The notes beneath the pieces are model-generated. The model saw only the letters and a program-made list of their open reading frames with translations, was not told the DNA's origin and made no database searches. A program made the translations under genes and the position numbers. Shown here piece by piece: positions 1 to 7,808 of a DNA stretch of 64,000 nucleotides (position 1 is the first letter of the stretch; each line of letters opens with the position of its first letter). Source of the stretch: Nocardia sp. NBC_01503 (GTDB lineage Bacteria; Actinomycetota; Actinomycetes; Mycobacteriales; Mycobacteriaceae); contig NZ_CP109596.1 in the NCBI RefSeq assembly GCF_036327755.1, positions 3,844,001-3,908,000 on the forward strand, given 5' to 3'.

Positions 1-5
1 GCGGT

Positions 6-1100
6 ATGACCATCGGACCATTCAGTATCGGCCCCGCCGGACTCGCGCGATTCGTGGCCAAGGGCAGCGTCGGAAAACCCACCATCATTCGGCGCGGCCC
101 GCATGTGCACTTCGATGTGGCGCTGCCGGTGAAACTCCGGGTCGACGTCACCCTCGGCGGTCAGCGATTACGCCTGGAGGCGGTGGTCGACATCGATCTG
201 CGACTCCACGCCCGCACCGCGGACCCGCTGTTGATCGTCATCGATATTCCGCCGGTCACCGGCCGCGATGTCAGTTTCGTCATGCGGGCGCAGGCCATCG
301 GCGCGGCCTTCGACCTCTTGGTCGATCCCATTGCCAAATTGGTGCAGCGCGAGGTCGCCAATCGCATCAATGCCATTCTCGAGGACCCGGACGCACAGCG
401 CGGGCGCACCTTCGACGTCGAGGCCATTCTCAATGGCAGCGGTTCGCCGTATCGCGGTCGGCCCGCTCATGACTGGATCGACTACGGCGAGTTCGGCCAC
501 CGCTTCTTCGAACGCATCGTGACCGTCGACCGGGTGCGCGAGGTGGTGGAGTCCATGGCGGGCAAGCCCATCGAGGTCGGTCCGATCCGCACCGGACCGG
601 GTAATCGGGCGCAGGTCGCGGTGCACGGCACCGTGCGACTACCTCGGATCGTGGAGTCCACGCACGACCCCGCGCCCGTCAAGCGCGAACCGGTGATCGC
701 CGAATTGCCCACGCCCGCAGGGCAACACCCGATTCCGGAGGCCGATACCGTCGATAAGGCGGATCTGGTGACCTTCGATCTGACCATTCCGGTGAGCCTG
801 GACATCACCGTGGATGTGCTGCAATCCAATCGCTACAGCGCCGAGCTGCAGGTGCCGGTGGCCCTGACCGCCCGTGCCGCCGAGCCGCTGCTCATCGTGA
901 TCGACGCCGCCCCGCCCGCGCCCGAGCAGATCGAGCTCGAGCTCAAGGCGCAGGGCCTGCGCGCGGCCACGCTGGGCAAGCTCGCCGGGATTCGCCGTCA
1001 GGTGGCGATACAGGTGGCCTCGGTGGTCCGCGCCGAGGTTGCCGATACTTCGCGCCGCACCATCGATGTGGGTGCGCGCCTCGACGGTACCCGCGTCTGA
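6..1100 (+). CDS. Hypothetical protein with internal duplication
   Basis: Family not recognised. The 364-residue protein has no signal peptide or membrane segment. It carries two copies of one unit: residues about 35-150 and about 255-364 share alternating hydrophobic strands, an EPLLIVID/DPLLIVID core, then a helical stretch ending in R(T)xDVxAxLxG. A proline- and charge-containing linker of about 70 residues joins them. The two-lobed plan of long strands and a helix resembles lipid-binding folds, but that is only an impression. The ATG at 6 lies at the window edge, so an upstream start cannot be excluded. The following gene is 267 bp downstream with a strong hairpin between, so the two are probably not one operon. 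Confidence 0.7.
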   Translation: MTIGPFSIGPAGLARFVAKGSVGKPTIIRRGPHVHFDVALPVKLRVDVTLGGQRLRLEAVVDIDLRLHARTADPLLIVIDIPPVTGRDVSFVMRAQAIGAAFDLLVDPIAKLVQREVANRINAILEDPDAQRGRTFDVEAILNGSGSPYRGRPAHDWIDYGEFGHRFFERIVTVDRVREVVESMAGKPIEVGPIRTGPGNRAQVAVHGTVRLPRIVESTHDPAPVKREPVIAELPTPAGQHPIPEADTVDKADLVTFDLTIPVSLDITVDVLQSNRYSAELQVPVALTARAAEPLLIVIDAAPPAPEQIELELKAQGLRAATLGKLAGIRRQVAIQVASVVRAEVADTSRRTIDVGARLDGTRV

Positions 1101-1230
1101 CCTGTTGCTATTCCGATCCTCCATGTCCGATGTGCCCGATTGCGCACGTATGTGACTAATGGTGTCAAAGTGCCGTGTGCGACTGGCGATTCCAATGTGA
1201 ATATGGTGAAATGAGGGCGCGTTCAGGGCT

Positions 1231-1276
1231 CCCGGCGCACGGATGATCTTCGGATCATCGGGGAAGGTGCGCCGGG
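1231..1276. other. Nested perfect hairpin with UUCG loop
   Basis: Outer arms CCCGGCGCAC (1231-1240) and GTGCGCCGGG (1267-1276) pair perfectly. Inside them GATGATC-TTCG-GATCATC (1242-1259) forms a second perfect stem closed by a C(UUCG)G tetraloop. It lies in the 267-bp gap between two + strand genes, about 90 bp before the next start codon. No T-tract follows, so it is not a classical terminator. It may be a leader structure or a tract-less terminator. The rest of the gap (1101-1230 and 1277-1367) shows nothing else I recognise. Confidence 0.6.
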
Positions 1277-1367
1277 CACGCCGCAAAAGGTTCTACCGGT
1301 CACGGCAATCCTTCGGTGCGCACGCGATCGGCATGTTCGGTCAGCGAGTGTGCGAAGGAGTTCCGCG

Positions 1368-2093
1368 ATGGTCTTTTCCCGTGTCAGCCGCCGGGCGTTC
1401 CTACTCGGAGGCGCGACCGTGGCCGCCGGTGTCTCCGCCGGTCTGAGCCTGCCCGCCCCCAATGCCGCGGCGCGACAGCAACTCGGCACCCTGCTGGATT
1501 ACGCGGGCGGTGTCCCGACCGCCGAATCCATCAGTGCCGAAGGGCATATGGGCGTCATCCGATACGTCTCGGACCGCCGCCCCGGCGCGGAGTGGATGGC
1601 CGGAAAGCCGCTGCTCGCCGGGGAGGTCGAGCAACTCCGGGCGGCCGGGCTCTCGGTGGTCTCCTGTTACCAGTTCGGCAAGGGGCCCACCGCGGACTGG
1701 CGCGGCGGCCTCGCGGCCGGACTCAAGCATGCCGCAAGGGGATTGGTACTGCATAAGGCGGCGGGTGGTCCGGACAGCGCACCCATCTACGCCTCCATCG
1801 ACGACAATCCCGACGACGCCGACTTCGACAGTATGATCGAGCCCTATCTACGGGGTTGGGAGACGGTCCTGGGCCGCGAGCGCGTCGGCGTCTACGCCAA
1901 CTCGCCGACCATCGACTCGATTCGCGACGCGGGCCTGGGTTCCTATTTCTGGCAACACAATTGGGGCACCCCGAAGGGCTACGTCCACCCCGACGCGAAC
2001 CTGCACCAGTTCGAGATCGACAAGCGCTCGCTGGACGGCATCGGAGTCGACGTCAACGCCGTACTCGCACCCCAGTACGGCCAATGGTGGTAG
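1368..2093 (+). CDS. Tat-exported DUF1906 glycoside-hydrolase-like protein
   Basis: The ATG at 1368 is preferred over the GTG at 1350 because AAGGAG (1355-1360) sits 7 nt upstream. The protein (241 aa) opens with SRRAFLLGG and a hydrophobic stretch ending near ANAAA, a twin-arginine signal. The mature part starts LLDYAGG, shows IRYVS, SCYQFG, YASID and GVYANS motifs and ends QYGQWW. This is the DUF1906 (Rv2525c-like) family, which adopts a TIM-barrel glycoside-hydrolase-like fold and is associated with the cell wall in mycobacteria. The substrate is unknown. The ASIDDNPDD stretch supplies candidate acidic residues. Confidence 0.82.
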   Translation: MVFSRVSRRAFLLGGATVAAGVSAGLSLPAPNAAARQQLGTLLDYAGGVPTAESISAEGHMGVIRYVSDRRPGAEWMAGKPLLAGEVEQLRAAGLSVVSCYQFGKGPTADWRGGLAAGLKHAARGLVLHKAAGGPDSAPIYASIDDNPDDADFDSMIEPYLRGWETVLGRERVGVYANSPTIDSIRDAGLGSYFWQHNWGTPKGYVHPDANLHQFEIDKRSLDGIGVDVNAVLAPQYGQWW

Positions 2094-2100
2094 CGATCCG

Positions 2101-2463
2101 CTAGGTCTGGCTGTGGAAGGTCGGATCTTCCAGCAGATCCGGCTCGTCGGGGACTACACGCAAGGTGCGGTGATGATCGACCGCGTCGTCGTCACCCCCG
2201 GAGAAGGCTTGGCGGTCACCCATCCACGAGAAGATCGACCAGCGGGACAGACCCGAGAAGGCCGATCCGATACTGCCGAACGACGCCGATGAGATGAGTG
2301 AGCCGAAGGATCCGGCGGAGCCGATGGACAGCACCGACCCGATACTTCCGATGGACAGAATCGAATAGGCCGAGCCGATCGACAGGATCGATCCCTCCGA
2401 GCGAATCGAGAGAATCGATCGGCGCGACTTCAGGCCCCGCAGGGCGGAGTTATCAGCGGCCAT
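2101..2463 (-). CDS. Serine/isoleucine/glycine 9-residue-repeat mini-protein
   Basis: A 120-residue protein if the ATG at 2463 is used; a TTG at 2496 would add 11 residues. After MAADNSALRGLKSRR come about seven tandem 9-residue units of the form S-[IVF]-L-S-I-[GR]-S-x-x. The first four are near-perfect (SILSIRSEG, SILSIGSAY, SILSIGSIG, SVLSIGSAG) and later ones are degenerate. The tail is acidic and His-containing. Strict serine/aliphatic periodicity suggests a small beta-solenoid (inference). I recall similar hypothetical proteins in other actinobacteria but no assigned function. There is no signal peptide. Its stop is 7 bp from the stop of the convergent DUF1906 gene. Confidence 0.65.
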   Translation of the reverse strand: MAADNSALRGLKSRRSILSIRSEGSILSIGSAYSILSIGSIGSVLSIGSAGSFGSLISSASFGSIGSAFSGLSRWSIFSWMGDRQAFSGGDDDAVDHHRTLRVVPDEPDLLEDPTFHSQT

Positions 2464-2505
2464 ACCTGCCGGTCTACCACAGTCGGCCTTGATCAAGAAA
2501 GACTT

Positions 2506-2550
2506 CGCCCCTGTCCCGGCCCGGCTTGGCGCCGGGGAGGAACAGGGGCG
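2506..2550 (-). terminator. Hairpin 3' of the secreted-protein gene
   Basis: CGCCCCTGT (2506-2514) pairs with ACAGGGGCG (2542-2550) around a GC-rich loop. It lies 28 bp beyond the stop codon of the minus-strand gene 2578-3396 and ahead of the repeat mini-protein gene. No clear U-tract is seen. Confidence 0.45.
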
Positions 2551-2577
2551 GAATTCTCAGCTGACAGCGGATTGTCC

Positions 2578-3396
2578 TCAGACCGTGAAGAATCCGATGG
2601 TCGGCAGGAACGAGCAGGTGATGGGCTGGGATTCGGCATCCGCCTGGGTGGTCAGCGAACCCGAGACCACGGCGACGACGCGTCCGGCACCGGTGTTGAC
2701 GATGGCCGACAGTGTGGCCGGGCCATCCGGATTGATCTTGGCCTCATCGGTCAGGTTGACGACACCGCTCACGCGGGTGTCCAGGTTCAGCCACTGCACG
2801 GTCATCGGCGGGGTCTGAATCTCGGTGGGCCGCTTGGTGCCGAGCGCGGTGAAGACGAAACCGGTCTGTCCCGCAACGGGTCCGGGCGGCGGCAGCTGGG
2901 CCGGGCCGGGCACGGCGAGCGCGGTGCCCACCGAATCCGCACCGGAGCCGATGCAGCCCTTACCGATGGTCGGCCACAGGAACTGGGCGATGACCGGGCC
3001 GTCCTGGGGGATGTCCGGGCCACCGCCGCCGCTGCCGTCCAGGAAGGTGATGATCTTGTTCAGCGTGTCCTTGACCGACTGCGGCAGGTTCAGCGTGGCC
3101 AGGATCTGCTTGGCCTGATCGAGAATGGCGGTCTGCGGGCCGGGAGCCGCGATATCCGCGGGTCCGGCGGCGGCACCGATGATGGCGGGAATCAGCGAAG
3201 CGAGCGCGTCGACCGAAACGCCTTCGGGAATCATCGGAATGGACGCCGTGGTCTGCGCGGGCGCGGGCGCCGGCTTGGCGAACGCAGTGGTGGGCACGGC
3301 CACGGTGGCGCAGGCGGCCAGGGCGACTGCGGACATTGCGAACCGCGATCCTCGGGTGCGAAGCACTGGTGTAGCCGTCCTTACCTTCGGGTGCAT
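2578..3396 (-). CDS. Secreted conserved actinobacterial protein
   Basis: A 272-residue protein with a long positively charged N-terminus, a hydrophobic core (MSAVALAACATVAVP) and a likely signal-peptidase site near TAFA-KPAP. A helical, Ala/Pro-rich segment (about 45-125) is followed by a beta-rich C-terminal half. That half holds a conserved-looking GCIGSGADSVGTALAVPGP block and a single late cysteine (ITCSF), so one disulfide is possible. It resembles secreted proteins common in Nocardia and Rhodococcus, but I cannot name a function. It diverges from pimE across 238 bp (3397-3634) in which I see only a weak ACTGA/TCAGT inverted repeat near 3525-3540. Confidence 0.72.
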   Translation of the reverse strand: MHPKVRTATPVLRTRGSRFAMSAVALAACATVAVPTTAFAKPAPAPAQTTASIPMIPEGVSVDALASLIPAIIGAAAGPADIAAPGPQTAILDQAKQILATLNLPQSVKDTLNKIITFLDGSGGGGPDIPQDGPVIAQFLWPTIGKGCIGSGADSVGTALAVPGPAQLPPPGPVAGQTGFVFTALGTKRPTEIQTPPMTVQWLNLDTRVSGVVNLTDEAKINPDGPATLSAIVNTGAGRVVAVVSGSLTTQADAESQPITCSFLPTIGFFTV

Positions 3397-3634
3397 CTAG
3401 CGGCGATGGAGACATCGCTTCCGCGCCACTCTAGGGACCGTGCTGCCCGGTTGTACAGCCACGGAGTGATCTTGGCGTCCTGCATCAAGTAACGCTATCG
3501 AACAGCGGACCGGAAGCGGTGTTACTGATGTTGTCAGTGATGCAAATGTTACAGCAGGGGGAGCATGCCGCACGGCACATTTCCCCGTACGACTAGGCTT
3601 GTCGAGGCCTGTCGCCCGAGCTGAAAGTCCCGCC

Positions 3635-4861
3635 GTGAACCGACACTTCCGACTGGCAGCCGCGGCACTTGGTATTTCGGTGCTGGTCCGCCTCGCCTGG
3701 GTGCTCTTCCTGCCGAATGGCATGAACTTCGTCGATCTGCACGTCTATGTGGATGGTTCGGCCGCGCTGGGTAGCGGCAACCTCTTCGATTACACCGACT
3801 CCAGTAAGACACCGGACTTTCCGCTGCCTTTCACCTATCCGCCGTTCGCGGCGCTGGTGTTCTATCCGCTGCACTTCCTGCCGTTCTCCGTTGTCGCCAT
3901 CGCCTGGCTGCTCGCGACCATGGCCGCGCTGTTCGGCGTGGTGTGGCTCGCGCTGGAGCTGATTCTCGGGAAAGACGCACTACGCGAACAACATTGGCGC
4001 ACCGTCGCGGTGGCGTGGACCGCTGTCGGCCTGTGGCTCGAACCGGTGCGCACCACCCTGGACTACGGCCAGGTCAATGTCTTCCTGGTGTTGATCGCCA
4101 TGCTCGCCGTGCGCAGCGCCCGCTGGTGGGTGTCCGGCACGCTGGTCGGCGCGGCCGCGGGGGTGAAGCTGACGCCCGCTGTCACCGGCCTGTATTTCGT
4201 GGCGCGGCGACGTTGGCTCGCGGCGGTGTGGTCGGGGGTGGTGTTCTTCGGCACCATCGGGCTGACCTACCTGATCACTCCCGATGAGACGCGCAAGTAC
4301 TTCACCGAACTGCTCGGTGACGCCACCCGGATCGGCCCGGTCGGGTCGTCGGTGAACCAGTCACTGCGCGGCGCGCTCAGCCGCATCCTCGGCCACGATG
4401 TGGTCTCCGGGCCGGTGTGGCTCGCGGCGGTGCTGGTCACGGCCGTACTCGCGGTGCTGGCCTGGCGCGCGCTGGCCAAAGACGACCGGCTGGGCACGCT
4501 GCTCATCGTGCAGCTGTTCGGTTTGATGGTGTCGCCGATTTCCTGGTCACACCATTGGATCTGGTTGATTCCGGTCGTGCTGTGGCTGCTCTACGGTCCG
4601 ATGCGCGAGGCCGCGGGCGCGCGCCTGGTGGCCGGGTACTGGCTGGTTACCACGGTTATCGGAGTGCCGTGGCTGCTCTCGCATTTCCAGACTTCCATTT
4701 GGACCATTTCGCGGCCGGGCATCTTGTCCTGGCTGGCCGCGGTTGATGTGATCGGCGTGCTGATCTTCTATGTCTGGGTGGCGTGGGCGGGCCGGCGTGA
4801 GCAGTCAGGCCCGGAGGCGGCAGCCTGCGTAACCACGCAGGGCCCTGCTCGCGCCGCGTAG
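3635..4861 (+). CDS. pimE: Polyprenol-phosphate-mannose-dependent mannosyltransferase PimE
   Basis: A GT87-family integral membrane protein with about ten hydrophobic segments. In mycobacteria PimE adds the alpha-1,2 mannose that converts Ac1PIM4 to Ac1PIM5 on the periplasmic face. The family blocks are visible: NFVDLHVYVDG near the N-terminus (its Asp is the catalytic candidate), DFPLPFTYPPFAALVFYPLHF, LDYGQVNVFL, GVKLTPA, NQSLRGALSRILGHD and SPISWSHHW. GTG 3635 with GAAAG about 7 nt upstream is preferred; TTG 3599 would add 12 residues. The last 22 codons are encoded by repeat element C1, giving a non-homologous hydrophilic tail. The phhB-like gene follows convergently, as next to M. tuberculosis pimE. 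Confidence 0.88.
   Translation: MNRHFRLAAAALGISVLVRLAWVLFLPNGMNFVDLHVYVDGSAALGSGNLFDYTDSSKTPDFPLPFTYPPFAALVFYPLHFLPFSVVAIAWLLATMAALFGVVWLALELILGKDALREQHWRTVAVAWTAVGLWLEPVRTTLDYGQVNVFLVLIAMLAVRSARWWVSGTLVGAAAGVKLTPAVTGLYFVARRRWLAAVWSGVVFFGTIGLTYLITPDETRKYFTELLGDATRIGPVGSSVNQSLRGALSRILGHDVVSGPVWLAAVLVTAVLAVLAWRALAKDDRLGTLLIVQLFGLMVSPISWSHHWIWLIPVVLWLLYGPMREAAGARLVAGYWLVTTVIGVPWLLSHFQTSIWTISRPGILSWLAAVDVIGVLIFYVWVAWAGRREQSGPEAAACVTTQGPARAA
4793..4856 (+). repeat. Element C, copy 1 (core with inverted arms)
   Basis: A 40-bp core (4805-4844) reads TCAGGCCCGGAGGCGGCAGC, then CTGC, then GTAACCACG and CAGGGCC. It is flanked by 12-bp arms CGGCGTGAGCAG (4793-4804) and CTGCTCGCGCCG (4845-4856) that pair with a single G-U wobble. 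A second copy at 43195-43259 has the same core but entirely different 12-bp arms. Copy 1 lies inside the 3' end of pimE and contributes its C-terminal residues. Confidence 0.72.
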
Positions 4862-4869
4862 ATACAGCG

Positions 4870-5163
4870 CTAACTCTGTGCGTCCAGTCGATCGATCTCA
4901 TGCGCAAGAGCCACATCCAGCGCGGTGAGGCCATTGGCGTCATGGGTGGAGAGCGTGAAGGTGACGCGCCGCCAGCGGATATCCATATCCGGATGATGGT
5001 TGGCGGCCTCGGCGGCGACCGCGACTCGGCGGACCAGTTCGATCCCGGCCAGGAATGACGCGGCCTCGACGGTGCGGGAGATGCTCTGCCCGGTGCGGGT
5101 CCAGTCGGGGAGTTCGGTGAGCGCCTTGGCGATCTCTGCTTCGGAGAGCGGTGCGGGAGTCAT
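4870..5163 (-). CDS. Pterin-4a-carbinolamine dehydratase
   Basis: A 97-residue protein of the PhhB/DCoH family. It has the signature EAANHHPDMDIRWRRVTFTLSTHDANGLT, whose two histidines belong to the active site, and a C-terminal helix ALDVALAHEID. The enzyme dehydrates 4a-hydroxytetrahydropterin. In organisms without an aromatic amino acid hydroxylase nearby the physiological substrate is uncertain; molybdopterin or folate-linked roles have been suggested for the family. It is convergent with pimE (8-bp gap), and a homologue follows pimE in M. tuberculosis (Rv1159A). Length is typical. Confidence 0.9.
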   Translation of the reverse strand: MTPAPLSEAEIAKALTELPDWTRTGQSISRTVEAASFLAGIELVRRVAVAAEAANHHPDMDIRWRRVTFTLSTHDANGLTALDVALAHEIDRLDAQS

Positions 5164-5224
5164 GCCTCCGGTGTACTCCCGGGGCGGCGCGGGCGCGCGG
5201 ATTTCGGCAGCGCGCCTGTGGAAT

Positions 5225-5404
5225 TCACGCCGCGCGGGCGGCTTTGAGGCCCTTCTTGAGCTCTTTCTTGCCGCAGCAGCCCGAGGCTTCGAGCTTCTTC
5301 ATGCGCATGATGACCACGGGGCATTTCACGCACCGCGTCTTCTTGCGGCAGCATTTTCTCTTCGGCTTCAGACTGGAAACGTCCTTCGCCTTCACCTTGC
5401 CCAT
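5225..5404 (-). CDS. Cysteine- and lysine-rich mini-protein
   Basis: A 59-residue gene: ATG at 5404, TGA at 5225-5227. It begins MGKVKAKDVSSLKPKRK and contains CCRKKTRCVKCPVV and SGCCGKK, so six cysteines lie in two clusters among many lysines and arginines. The C-x5-C-x2-C spacing suggests metal binding or a nucleic-acid-binding knuckle (inference). I recall short proteins with the CCRKKxRCxxCPV motif in other actinobacteria, without function. A candidate iron-regulator box (5405-5423) abuts the start codon, leaving no room for a Shine-Dalgarno site, so translation may be leaderless. It is divergent from typA. Confidence 0.75.
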   Translation of the reverse strand: MGKVKAKDVSSLKPKRKCCRKKTRCVKCPVVIMRMKKLEASGCCGKKELKKGLKAARAA

Positions 5405-5423
5405 GTTGGTTAGCTTAACCTAA
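5405..5423. promoter_or_regulatory. Candidate IdeR/DtxR iron box
   Basis: The 19-mer GTTGGTTAGCTTAACCTAA matches the palindromic IdeR consensus TTAGGTTAGCCTAACCTAA at 16 of 19 positions; the differing bases are 1, 3 and 11. It lies directly before the ATG of the Cys-rich mini-protein (minus strand) and about 130 bp before the typA start. If functional it would block initiation of the mini-protein gene when iron is plentiful. The match is by eye against a remembered consensus. Confidence 0.5.
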
Positions 5424-5555
5424 CTCGGGTGCGTTAAACGTGTGAGTTATGTCGAACGGTAGTGTGTAGCTCGCCGCATGCCCGGTGGAATCAACTACTT
5501 CCCCATGCATGACCCGCCGGGTCGGGCCAACCCTTTGCACCAGGAGGAATCTAAC

Positions 5556-7451
5556 GTGTCGTCTGTCGAGTTCCGTAACGTCGCCATCGTGGCGCACGTC
5601 GACCACGGCAAGACAACACTGGTCGACGCCATGTTGCGTCAGTCCGGGGCGTTTGCCGAGCGCGCCGAGCTCGTCGACCGAGTGATGGACTCCGGAGACC
5701 TGGAGCGCGAGAAGGGCATCACCATTCTCGCGAAGAACACCGCGGTGCACCGGCACAATGCCGATGGCTCGCTGACGGTGATCAACGTGATCGACACCCC
5801 CGGCCACGCCGACTTCGGTGGTGAGGTCGAGCGCGGCCTGTCCATGGTCGACGGTGTCGTCCTGCTCGTCGACGCCTCCGAGGGGCCGCTGCCGCAGACC
5901 CGCTTCGTACTGCGCAAGGCCCTCGCTGCCTCGCTGCCGGTCATCCTGGTGGTCAACAAGACCGACCGTCCGGACGCCCGTATCGAAGAGGTCGTCGAGG
6001 AGTCGCACGATCTGCTGCTGGACCTCGCCTCCGATCTGGATGACGAAGCCTCCGAAGCCGCCGAGCTCGCCCTCGATCTGCCGGTGCTGTACGCCTCGGG
6101 CCGTGAGGGCAAGGCCTCCACCGCCCGCCCCGAGAACGGCACCGCGCCCGCCGCGGACAACCTCGACGAGCTGTTCGAGGTCCTGATGAAGTACGTCCCC
6201 GCCCCCAAGGGCGATAAGGACGCACCGCTGCAGGCGCACGTCACCAACCTCGACGCCTCCCCGTTCCTCGGCCGTATCGGCCTGGTCCGCATTCACAACG
6301 GCACCCTGCGCAAGGGCCAGAACGTGGCGTGGATGACCCCCGAGGGCAATAAGACCGTCAAGATCACCGAGCTGCTGCAGACCGTCGGCGTCGAGCGCAA
6401 GCCCGGTGAAGAGGCCATCGCCGGTGACATCGTCGCCGTCGCGGGCATCCCGGAGATCATGATCGGCGACACCCTCGCCGACGTCGAGAACCCGGTCGCG
6501 TTGCCGCGCATCACCGTTGACCAGCCCGCCATCTCGGTGACCATCGGCACCAACACCTCGCCGCTGGTGGGTCGCGTGTCCGGTCACAAGCTGACCGCCC
6601 GCATGGTGAAGGACCGCCTCGACAAGGAACTGATCGGCAACGTCTCGCTGAAGGTGCTCGACATCGGCCGCCCGGACGCCTGGGAGGTGCAGGGTCGTGG
6701 TGAGCTCGCGCTCGCCATCCTGGTCGAGCAGATGCGCCGCGAAGGCTTCGAGTTGACCGTCGGCAAGCCGCAGGTGGTCACCCAGATGGTCGACGGCAAG
6801 ATGCACGAGCCCTACGAAGAGCTCACCGTCGACTGCCCGGACGAGTACCTGGGCGCCGTCACCCAGCTGCTGGCCGCCCGCAAGGGCAAGATGGTCCAGA
6901 TGAGCAACCACTCCGCCGGGTGGGTGCGCATGGAGTTCATCGTCCCCTCGCGCGGTCTGATCGGCTTCCGTACCGACTTCCTCACCGAGACCCGCGGTAC
7001 CGGTATCGCCAACGCCATCTTCGACGGTTACGCACCGTGGGCCGGCGAGATCCGCGCCCGCCACACCGGTTCGCTGGTGTCGGACCGTGCCGGTTCGGTC
7101 ACCCCGTTCGCCATGATCCAGCTCGCCGACCGCGGCCAGTTCTTCGTGGAGCCGGGCGCCGACACCTACGAGGGCATGGTCGTGGGCATCAACCCGCGTG
7201 CCGAGGACCTCGACATCAACGTCACCCGTGAGAAGAAGCTGACCAATATGCGGTCCGCCACGGCCGACGTCTTCGAGACCCTGGCCAAGCCGCTGCACCT
7301 GGACCTGGAAGCGGCCATGGAGTTCTGCACCGACGACGAGTGCGTCGAGGTCACCCCCGAGGTCGTCCGCGTCCGCAAGCTGATCCTGGGCGCGACCGAG
7401 CGTGGCCGCGAGCTCTCCCGTAAGAAGGCCCGCGACCGCGCCGCGCAGTAA
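5556..7451 (+). CDS. typA: Ribosome-associated GTPase TypA/BipA
   Basis: A 631-residue translational GTPase that binds the ribosome in an EF-G-like position and is linked to stress adaptation and ribosome assembly. G motifs are intact: AHVDHGKT (13-20), the switch region EREKGITI (50-57), DTPGHADF (80-87) and NKTD (134-137). Domain II, EF-G III/V-like domains and the TypA-specific C-terminal domain follow. GTG 5556 with AGGAGG (5542-5547) 8 nt upstream is clearly the start; an open frame to ATG 5478 is upstream read-through. The stop is followed by two family-A repeats before lpqW. Confidence 0.96.
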   Translation: MSSVEFRNVAIVAHVDHGKTTLVDAMLRQSGAFAERAELVDRVMDSGDLEREKGITILAKNTAVHRHNADGSLTVINVIDTPGHADFGGEVERGLSMVDGVVLLVDASEGPLPQTRFVLRKALAASLPVILVVNKTDRPDARIEEVVEESHDLLLDLASDLDDEASEAAELALDLPVLYASGREGKASTARPENGTAPAADNLDELFEVLMKYVPAPKGDKDAPLQAHVTNLDASPFLGRIGLVRIHNGTLRKGQNVAWMTPEGNKTVKITELLQTVGVERKPGEEAIAGDIVAVAGIPEIMIGDTLADVENPVALPRITVDQPAISVTIGTNTSPLVGRVSGHKLTARMVKDRLDKELIGNVSLKVLDIGRPDAWEVQGRGELALAILVEQMRREGFELTVGKPQVVTQMVDGKMHEPYEELTVDCPDEYLGAVTQLLAARKGKMVQMSNHSAGWVRMEFIVPSRGLIGFRTDFLTETRGTGIANAIFDGYAPWAGEIRARHTGSLVSDRAGSVTPFAMIQLADRGQFFVEPGADTYEGMVVGINPRAEDLDINVTREKKLTNMRSATADVFETLAKPLHLDLEAAMEFCTDDECVEVTPEVVRVRKLILGATERGRELSRKKARDRAAQ

Positions 7452-7471
7452 TATCTGTCGCTGTAATATCT

Positions 7472-7586
7472 GCCTCCGCTTCGCTGCGGCGGGTCGCGGC
7501 CCTCGTGACCCCGGTTCTTCCCTCCCTCCGCTCCTCCGCTTCGCTCCCCCGCTCCACTCAGTCCAGAACCGGGGCGGGCCGCGACT
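7472..7586 (-). repeat. Family A element, copy A1
   Basis: A palindromic element of about 115 bp. Read on the minus strand it has outer stem GTCGCGGCCC/GGGCCGCGAC and inner stem CCCCGGTTCT/AGAACCGGGG, with purine-rich GGAG/GAGCG repeats in the loop and a GAAGCGGAGG tail. It lies just 3' of typA. It is the only one of six copies not pointing into a gene start: its tail faces the antisense strand of typA. With A2 it forms a back-to-back pair. The gap 7452-7790 contains these two repeats and no gene. Confidence 0.8.
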
Positions 7587-7661
7587 CGGGGCGGGGGGAG
7601 TTCGGCGTCTTGGAATCGCCTACGATCGCGATGCACACGATCCGGGTGCCATGACCGTCAA

Positions 7662-7780
7662 GGTTCGCGGCCCGGCTCGGTTCTGGAGCGACGGAGCGAG
7701 GGAGCGCAGCGACTGAGCGGAGGAGTGAAGAACCGAGCCTCAAAGGGCCGCGAACCCGCCCGGAGCGAAGCGGAGGGCAA
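7662..7780 (+). repeat. Family A element, copy A2, before lpqW
   Basis: The outer stem is TTCGCGGCCC/GGGCCGCGAA and the inner stem GGCTCGGTTCT/AGAACCGAGCC. It ends GAGCGAAGCGGAGGGCAA, 11-29 bp before the likely lpqW start codons (7791, 7809). The inner stem differs from copies A1, A3 and A5 on both arms together, so base pairing is kept. A GTG at 7725 inside the element opens the lpqW frame and could mislead start calling. Confidence 0.8.
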
Positions 7781-7808
7781 ATTGGGCACAGTGAGAACGG
7801 GGGCCGGT

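Noticed and set aside
3520-3545. ACTGA-N5-TCAGT palindrome before pimE as an operator
   Set aside because: Arms of five bases are expected by chance in a gap of this size; no second copy is seen.
5478-5555. A TypA start at ATG 5478
   Set aside because: AGGAGG at 5542-5547 fits GTG 5556, and TypA proteins begin close to the P-loop.
5415-7298. A 627-codon open frame on the minus strand opposite typA, and similar long frames opposite fbiC, dapD/dapE, lpqW and glgM
   Set aside because: These are antisense shadows of high-GC genes: composition is His/Asp/Gly- or Arg-rich, no family motif appears and no ribosome site precedes them.
7472-7780. CRISPR-like or insertion-sequence origin for the A1/A2 repeat pair
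   Set aside because: There are no regular spacers, no transposase and no direct target duplications; the copies are palindromic and dispersed over 49 kb.
7725-7808. A longer N-terminus for lpqW from GTG 7725
   Set aside because: It would be encoded by repeat A2 and would place 28 polar residues before the lipoprotein signal.
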